NCBI GenBank assembly: GCA_039026975.1
Contig: JBCCLI010000206.1
Coordinates: forward strand, 1 to 11,300
Reading direction: 5' to 3'
Origin: JBCBKZ01 sp039026975
Lineage (GTDB): Bacteria > Bacteroidota > Bacteroidia > J057
DNA: 11,300 bases
The first letter of the stretch is position 1. Every line of letters begins with the position of its first letter. The notes below the pieces were generated by a model that worked only from the letters and a program-made list of their open reading frames with translations, did not search any database and had not been told where the DNA came from. This document shows, piece by piece, positions 6,844 through 11,300 of this stretch. Position numbers and translations under genes: made by a program.

Positions 6844-8409
6844 TTACTGCCAGTTTTGCCAGCTTTTGGCGTAATAGTTTAACAGTACCTGATCATCCAG
6901 GCGGTTTACTTCTGTGGGAACTTCTTCCGTATCCCCATCAAATACAAATAAAGCTGAAAGCAGCTCCTCCCTCAAGTACCGGTAGGAAGTGGGTTCAGAG
7001 AACAGCTTAGTCTTCAGCTTCTGGGAAAGCTCTGCGGTAGAAACGTATACTGAATCTTGTGTAGGCATTTTAGGGCTGAGCTTTTTGGCCATATGAAATC
7101 CCCATGGCCCAAAGGAAGGCACCTCTAGTTGCATAGATACTGCCGTAGGGAAAGCGGTCTGTAGGCTATGGTAAATACACCAGAAAGCTTTAGGGGCAAA
7201 GTAAGGAGAACTCGCCTGGGTAATAAATACGCCCCCTGCATCCAGTTTCTGCCACACCAACTGGTAAAATTCTCTCGTATACATCCTTCCTATACTACTA
7301 TCATGTGGGTCAGGCAAGTCCGCTATGATGAGGTCGTAGGTCTCCTGACTTTCTTCCACAAATTTAAAGGCATCCTGGTGGATAGTGTGTATATAGGAGA
7401 GATTCATAGCACCTTGGTTGATTTCCTTTAGTAAGGGGTGCTCCTCAGCCAGTTCTGTGATTTTGGGATCTATATCTACCAGGGTAATTTTTTCTATGTC
7501 AGGGTAGTCCATGAGTTCTCTGGCTACCAGCCCATCTCCTCCTCCAAGTATGAGAATATTTCTAGGCTTTGTGGCCCAGGCAAGGGGGATATGGACCAGT
7601 GGTTCATGATAGCGGTACTCATCCCTAGAGGAGAATTGTAGGTTTCCGTCCAGGAATAACCGGAGGTCCTGATTGAACTTTGTGAGAACGATCCGCTGAT
7701 ACTGACTTTGGTGGGTGTATACTACCTCATTCCTGTAGAGAAACTGCTCGAAGAAGCTTACTAGTTTGAAAGAGTAAGCTAGGCTTCCTATGAGAATGAA
7801 CATGCTAATCCCGCAAACGGCCAATAATTTTTTATAGTCCGTTAATCTAGACCGGAAGGTCCAGGTATTCATAATGGCTACCATGATGTTGAGGATGCCT
7901 ATGAGGAAGGCTGTTTTCATGGTTCCCAGAAAGGGTAAAAAGACCAGCGGAAACAACAGGGATGCGATCAAGGCCCCTATATAATCAAAGCTCAGCACAT
8001 AGGCTAGGGCATCTTTCAGGGACTCGTGCTCCCGTACTATACGTGTGAGGAGCGGAATCTCCATGCCTATAATGCTCCCCAGTATACCGATCAGTCCAAA
8101 GGCGACTCCATAGTAGTATTCAGTAAAGGAGAAGGCAGAATACAGGAGGAGGGTAGCCATCCCACCCAATACGCCCAGCACTATCTCCAAGCTGATAAAC
8201 CATTTCAGCAGGTTTTTCTGGATGTATTTAGACAGGAAAGATCCCACGCCCATAAAGGAGAGGAAAAAGCCTATGACTAGTGAGAAGTGTAGAATGCTAC
8301 TGCCCTGAAAATAACTGGTCAGGGTACTGATGAGAAGTTCATAGAGGATGCCGCATACAGCTATGATAAATACAGAACACAATAAGAGGGCAATATGGCT
8401 ACGGGTCAT
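6844..8409 (-). CDS. Membrane-embedded spermidine-synthase-like aminopropyltransferase
   Basis: This 521-residue protein fuses about seven hydrophobic segments (roughly 5-27, 38-60, 68-90, 99-121, 134-160, 165-182, 195-213; includes GMEIPLL at 115-121) to a cytosolic spermidine-synthase domain (about 225-445). The enzyme domain has LDGNLQFSSRDEYRYHE (253-269), GGGDG (289-293), VDID (311-314), QDAF (345-348) and ADLPDPHD (363-370). Asp312 and Asp346 match the nucleoside-binding acids, and Asp364/Asp367 the catalytic DxxD, so the aminopropyl transfer site looks intact. The PSFGPWGF segment (431-438) is characteristic of membrane-fused relatives. Soluble SpeE is about 290 residues and lacks the membrane part. 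Residues after 445 form an extra C-terminal region. The acceptor may be a polyamine or another amine near the membrane; this cannot be read from sequence. Neighbouring DUF4178 genes support a specialised envelope role rather than bulk spermidine synthesis. Confidence 0.9.
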   Translation of the reverse strand: MTRSHIALLLCSVFIIAVCGILYELLISTLTSYFQGSSILHFSLVIGFFLSFMGVGSFLSKYIQKNLLKWFISLEIVLGVLGGMATLLLYSAFSFTEYYYGVAFGLIGILGSIIGMEIPLLTRIVREHESLKDALAYVLSFDYIGALIASLLFPLVFLPFLGTMKTAFLIGILNIMVAIMNTWTFRSRLTDYKKLLAVCGISMFILIGSLAYSFKLVSFFEQFLYRNEVVYTHQSQYQRIVLTKFNQDLRLFLDGNLQFSSRDEYRYHEPLVHIPLAWATKPRNILILGGGDGLVARELMDYPDIEKITLVDIDPKITELAEEHPLLKEINQGAMNLSYIHTIHQDAFKFVEESQETYDLIIADLPDPHDSSIGRMYTREFYQLVWQKLDAGGVFITQASSPYFAPKAFWCIYHSLQTAFPTAVSMQLEVPSFGPWGFHMAKKLSPKMPTQDSVYVSTAELSQKLKTKLFSEPTSYRYLREELLSALFVFDGDTEEVPTEVNRLDDQVLLNYYAKSWQNWQ

Positions 8410-8689
8410 ATTAGGAGAGAGTTCCTTTGTTGATTTAAAGTTCTTGATTGTCGCTGTGTTCTACATCTAAATGGCAATAAAAGTTTTCCAGTGTTACCTC
8501 CCTTTGCGTTCCATGTCAGCCCTGTACCCTACCTTTTTCATTGGCAAACAATAGAGAAAAATGCTCTGTCCCTCCAGTACGTACCCCTTTTTCCCTAAAA
8601 CCTGTGGAGGAATGGCCAGCCCATTTTTTTACTGAATCTCATTAGTCTCGTTTTTTGTGGAGGGAGTTTTTACATAAAATATCGCTTTC
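8410..8689. other. 280-base gap inside the DUF4178-aminopropyltransferase set
   Basis: No convincing gene is present. On the minus strand, a 44-codon stop-free stretch at 8628-8497 lacks a proper start and is closed by TAA on both sides. TGGAGGGA (8658-8665) and TCCCTCCA (8569-8576) form an 8-bp inverted pair 81 nt apart. On the plus strand AATGG (8611-8615) pairs with CCATT (8621-8625) ahead of a T-run to 8630, a small terminator-like hairpin with no plus-strand gene to serve. The gap may hold the promoter for the aminopropyltransferase gene, but no clear TAnnTTTG box was seen. Confidence 0.4.
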
Positions 8690-8935
8690 TCATTTTCCTG
8701 AGCTGCCGAAGCCTCCCCCTCTGATGCCTCTTGCCAGGTAGTAGCTTCTAAATGTACGCTTCAAGCAGTCTCCTTGGCTGTTTCGGTAGTCATCAGGACA
8801 ATTTTGCTGAATTTCTTGGCGGGTAGTAGGGTCATCTAGTCCTTTTACCCCCCACCCCTGAGCGGAGGCCACATACATGAGAATCCCTCCTCCCAGAAAA
8901 ATCATGATAACTACCGTCCTAAAGTATGCTTTCAT
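8690..8935 (-). CDS. Small secreted or membrane protein with glycine-rich tail
   Basis: An 81-residue protein not assigned to a named family. Residues 8-24 are hydrophobic and end in ASA (23-25), a good signal peptidase I site, so it may be exported or kept by an N-terminal anchor. The mature part contains Cys46 and Cys57, which could form a disulfide outside the cytoplasm, and ends in RGGGFGSSGK (72-81). Glycine-rich tails like this are, as I recall, seen in small proteins near DUF4178 or DUF1190/YgiB-type polyamine loci, but I cannot check. Its ATG overlaps the stop of the large DUF4178 gene by one base (TAATG), which implies coupled translation and a shared function. The 280-base gap follows it. 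Confidence 0.75.
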   Translation of the reverse strand: MKAYFRTVVIMIFLGGGILMYVASAQGWGVKGLDDPTTRQEIQQNCPDDYRNSQGDCLKRTFRSYYLARGIRGGGFGSSGK

Positions 8936-10221
8936 TACTGTCCGTTAATTCTTGCTACAAAGAAAACCATAAAAGCCACTACAAATCCTGCTAGATAATA
9001 GCCATAAATCCATATGCCTTTAGTTACTTCCAGGCTGAAGGTAGTGGTAAACGTTTGAGGGCTATCTAAAAAGATCCTGAAGTAATAGGTTCCCGCTTTA
9101 TCCACTTTGACGGTTTTACTCTCTGTTAACTCACTCTCTGTCCACCTACCGTCAGAGTCCACACCGGTTTCATAATAGAACTCGTCCGCTATGGTATTTA
9201 TGGCTTGCTGGTTTTTATCCAGCACATACATAAAGGCTGTTGTGTAAGCGCCGTTTGGAAGACCGGAACAGCTCAGTTTAATCTTATAGAGCCCCTTATC
9301 CGGGAAATTGATAGCAGGAGAGGTAAAAGCCTCTTCCTGGCTGTTGGCTATGTGCTCAACATTAATATTCTCACTGTATACGCTTTCTCCAGAATACATC
9401 AATGCAAATAAGAATAACAGTAAGGAAGCCAGTGCAGTCCAGCCTGCTACAGAGGCTACATAGCGCCACTTCTTCATTCTGATGAGAATAGCTTCTACAG
9501 TGGGATTCTCTTTAAACGCTTCTGCGACTTTCTTTTTGGATATTCTATGCTCTTTAAAAAACTCTATCTCTTTAATACCTCTACTTTTCTTGTCTATTCT
9601 CCACTCAGCAGAGTATACAGTCCCCCTCCCGAAGGATGCGAATTTGATTTCATCCCCTAGGTTGATTTTATAATTAGATTCTCCCTCAAAGTAGACAAGA
9701 TTAGCCTTACCATATTCTCTCACAATGGCCTTACGCTGGTTATTGAAGAACTTCATCCGCAGATTTTTAGGGAGTAGCATAGGTTGCTGAGGGATGATCT
9801 CTTCTGATACATCAAAGCCTTCTCTATCTTCTACCAGGTAGAAATAGGTTTTATCCTCTGCCATAAGCAGCCACTCATCATAGTACCAGATTTCATCAGA
9901 GTATCCACTTCCATCTTCATCTGACCAATATTCTTTGTAGTCCATCTTCCAGCGAGAGCGAGAAATGATTTGGTACCTCTTCCCCTCCATGATGCCCTTC
10001 ATGCCCAGCCTTAGAAAGGAGTAGGGTTTGTGTTTTTTGGGTGGATTAAGGGTACGGAGAATTTGGAAGGTTTCTGAGTTAGCATCCAGTTCTGAACCAC
10101 AGTAAGGGCAAGCTAAATACTTAGCCCTTGGGTTAGTAAGGGTAAGCGCATTCCCACAGCTTGTACAGTTAAACTGTTTGACGGAAGCTAATGCCTGCTG
10201 AGATTGGATGTTAGCACTCAT
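8935..10221 (-). CDS. Zinc-ribbon DUF4178 protein with two membrane helices and a beta-rich external domain
   Basis: A 428-residue protein of layered design. An N-terminal zinc ribbon uses Cys19-x2-Cys22 and Cys38-x2-Cys41. A DUF4178-type beta domain follows at about 70-225, recognised by LRLGMKGIMEGKRYQII (70-86) and the DEWLLMAEDKTYFYLVED core (115-132). A hydrophobic helix lies at about 254-276, a strand-rich region at 280-400 (LYKIKLSCSG, GTYYFRIFLD), and a second helix at about 404-423, ending RINGQ. With the zinc ribbon in the cytoplasm, the 280-400 part would lie outside the membrane; it looks like a beta-sandwich of the pre-peptidase/CBM-like kind, but this is only an impression. DUF4178 has no known activity that I can name. 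The paralogue encoded immediately upstream lacks the membrane part. This gene is coupled to the next by TAATG. Confidence 0.82.
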   Translation of the reverse strand: MSANIQSQQALASVKQFNCTSCGNALTLTNPRAKYLACPYCGSELDANSETFQILRTLNPPKKHKPYSFLRLGMKGIMEGKRYQIISRSRWKMDYKEYWSDEDGSGYSDEIWYYDEWLLMAEDKTYFYLVEDREGFDVSEEIIPQQPMLLPKNLRMKFFNNQRKAIVREYGKANLVYFEGESNYKINLGDEIKFASFGRGTVYSAEWRIDKKSRGIKEIEFFKEHRISKKKVAEAFKENPTVEAILIRMKKWRYVASVAGWTALASLLLFLFALMYSGESVYSENINVEHIANSQEEAFTSPAINFPDKGLYKIKLSCSGLPNGAYTTAFMYVLDKNQQAINTIADEFYYETGVDSDGRWTESELTESKTVKVDKAGTYYFRIFLDSPQTFTTTFSLEVTKGIWIYGYYLAGFVVAFMVFFVARINGQ

Positions 10222-10255
10222 AAATGGAAATATACGCTAGAATTAAGTGAGAACC

Positions 10256-10876
10256 CTAAACAGCATAGAACTCTTCTATCTTGAAAGGCTGTCCTACATA
10301 CAGGATCTGCTCATCTGGTAGAATTTCTATACTCACCACAAGGCCTTTTAGAATTCCCTCCACAAAGTCTGCCGGCTCACCTGGAATAATTCTGAATGGA
10401 AGTTCTCCTTCTCCTCCATTAACCTGGGCTTTACTTTTAGAGGTGATAAACACCTTCTCTGATGTTCCAAGTCCTACATCTTGCCATTCTCCTACGTTAA
10501 TGGATTTAAGGTTCAGCTTTTGGGAAACTTTCATCTTTTCTTTGAAGAGGGTAAAGCTTCCATCATCTTCTTGTATCCAGGCTTCCGACCCATCTTCCAG
10601 GAATTGTATGTACCATTCATCCCAGAAGCCATCTTCATAGTCTATCCGTAGTTTCCCTAGCACGAGAAAGGCCTTCCCCTTCCACTTGCTCTGCATACCT
10701 ATCTTCAAGGTGGACCCATAGTCAATTAGGAGGCGCTTATCTCCAGCTGACTGTAAGGTGTCCGCATTAAGATGACTGGTCTGGCCGCAGTAACTACAGA
10801 CTAAGGTACGAGAGCCTGGACGTTTCTGGTCTACTTGAGAACCGCAGGAAGGGCATTCAAAGGTGCGATGGAACAT
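10256..10876 (-). CDS. Soluble zinc-ribbon DUF4178 protein
   Basis: A 206-residue protein without a membrane segment. Cys8-x2-Cys11 and Cys27-x2-Cys30 form a zinc ribbon. The rest (about 55-200) is a DUF4178 domain, with LKIGMQSKWKGKAFLVLG (57-74) and FWDEWYIQFLEDGSEAWIQE (84-103) matching the same positions of the larger neighbour. It begins 36 bp after ispF and ends 34 bp before the next DUF4178 gene, so all three are probably cotranscribed. Duplicated DUF4178 genes beside a membrane aminopropyltransferase are a recurring arrangement as I remember it. The role is unknown; a cytosolic partner or adaptor for the membrane-bound paralogue is a reasonable guess. Confidence 0.82.
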   Translation of the reverse strand: MFHRTFECPSCGSQVDQKRPGSRTLVCSYCGQTSHLNADTLQSAGDKRLLIDYGSTLKIGMQSKWKGKAFLVLGKLRIDYEDGFWDEWYIQFLEDGSEAWIQEDDGSFTLFKEKMKVSQKLNLKSINVGEWQDVGLGTSEKVFITSKSKAQVNGGEGELPFRIIPGEPADFVEGILKGLVVSIEILPDEQILYVGQPFKIEEFYAV

Positions 10877-10912
10877 AATACCTATTTATCACGGTAAGAA
10901 TATACACAGATT

Positions 10913-11300
10913 TTAGGAACCTACTGCCTTATATAATAGGACAACGGTATGTGTAACCATGCTTTCTTCATTTCCTACGGCGTCTGTTTTTTCATGGGTA
11001 GTGGCCTTAATGGAGATATTTTCTTCTGACGTCTGTAGAATTTCCGCTATGACTTTCTGCATAGCTGGGATATGTGGATTAATTTTAGGACGTTCTGCTA
11101 CTATGGTGCAGTCCATATTTCCGAGCAGGTATCCTCTTTCCTGTACTTTTTTATAGGTTTCTTTTAAAAAAAACTTACTGTCCATTCCTTTCCACTTTTC
11201 ATCAGAGGGAGGAAAATGAAAGCCGATGTCTCTCAAATTGAGTGCTCCTAACATGGCATCACATAACGCATGTAATACCAGGTCAGCATCAGAGTGGCCC
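10913..11300 (-). CDS. ispF: 2-C-methyl-D-erythritol 2,4-cyclodiphosphate synthase, 5' end beyond the window
   Basis: IspF cyclises CDP-methylerythritol 2-phosphate to MEcPP with loss of CMP in the non-mevalonate isoprenoid pathway; it is a zinc-dependent trimer. The frame is open to the right edge, so the ATG at 11254 is internal; 128 codons are visible. Motifs are GHSDADLVLHALCDA at the edge (the histidine of LHALCDA is a metal ligand), RDIGFHFPPSD, and KATTHEKTDAVGNEE near the C-terminus, matching the ATTTEKLGFxGxEE nucleotide-binding loop with His in place of the third Thr. The metal-binding DxH motif is outside the window. The protein ends VVLLYKAVGS. It is codirectional with, and 36 bp ahead of, the DUF4178 genes. 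Confidence 0.96.
   Translation of the reverse strand, partial: GHSDADLVLHALCDAMLGALNLRDIGFHFPPSDEKWKGMDSKFFLKETYKKVQERGYLLGNMDCTIVAERPKINPHIPAMQKVIAEILQTSEENISIKATTHEKTDAVGNEESMVTHTVVLLYKAVGS

Overview
The window looks like Bacteroidota chromosome, probably from the Cytophagia side. The DnaG and IspF sequences are of the kind seen in that phylum, ribosome binding sites are weak and A-rich rather than clear Shine-Dalgarno sites, and the primase has lost its zinc ligands in the way I recall for Flavobacteriia and Cytophagia. No RNA gene, insertion sequence, CRISPR array or long repeat was found. This assignment rests on remembered family features, not a database search.

Left part (1-4510), mostly plus strand. 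The window opens inside an RtcB-type RNA ligase gene that ends at a hairpin terminator. An AT-richer minus-strand island follows. It holds an intact minimal nucleotidyltransferase (MNT) gene and, joined by an ATGA overlap, a HEPN partner that can be read end to end only through two in-frame TAA codons, so it appears to be a nonsense-killed toxin-like gene. Next come dnaG (primase) and a CAP/SCP-domain lipoprotein, then a doubtful 27-codon peptide.

Right part (4502-11300), all minus strand. In transcription order this is ispF (5' end outside the window), a zinc-ribbon DUF4178 protein, a larger membrane-anchored zinc-ribbon DUF4178 protein, an 81-residue secreted or membrane peptide with a glycine-rich tail, a 280-base gap, a membrane-embedded spermidine-synthase-like enzyme, a DUF4340-like membrane protein, and dnaN (sliding clamp). 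dnaN ends at a perfect 15-bp hairpin terminator.

The most interesting part is 5851-10876. Two DUF4178/zinc-ribbon proteins, a small peptide, a polyamine aminopropyltransferase fused to a multi-pass membrane domain, and a DUF4340-like protein form a compact set, with a 1-bp overlap at one junction and a 3-nt gap at another. I read it as a poorly characterised, envelope-associated polyamine-modification system. The order and membrane topologies are visible in the sequence; the shared function is inference. Usual companions of such sets as I recall them (DUF350, AdoMet decarboxylase) are absent here.
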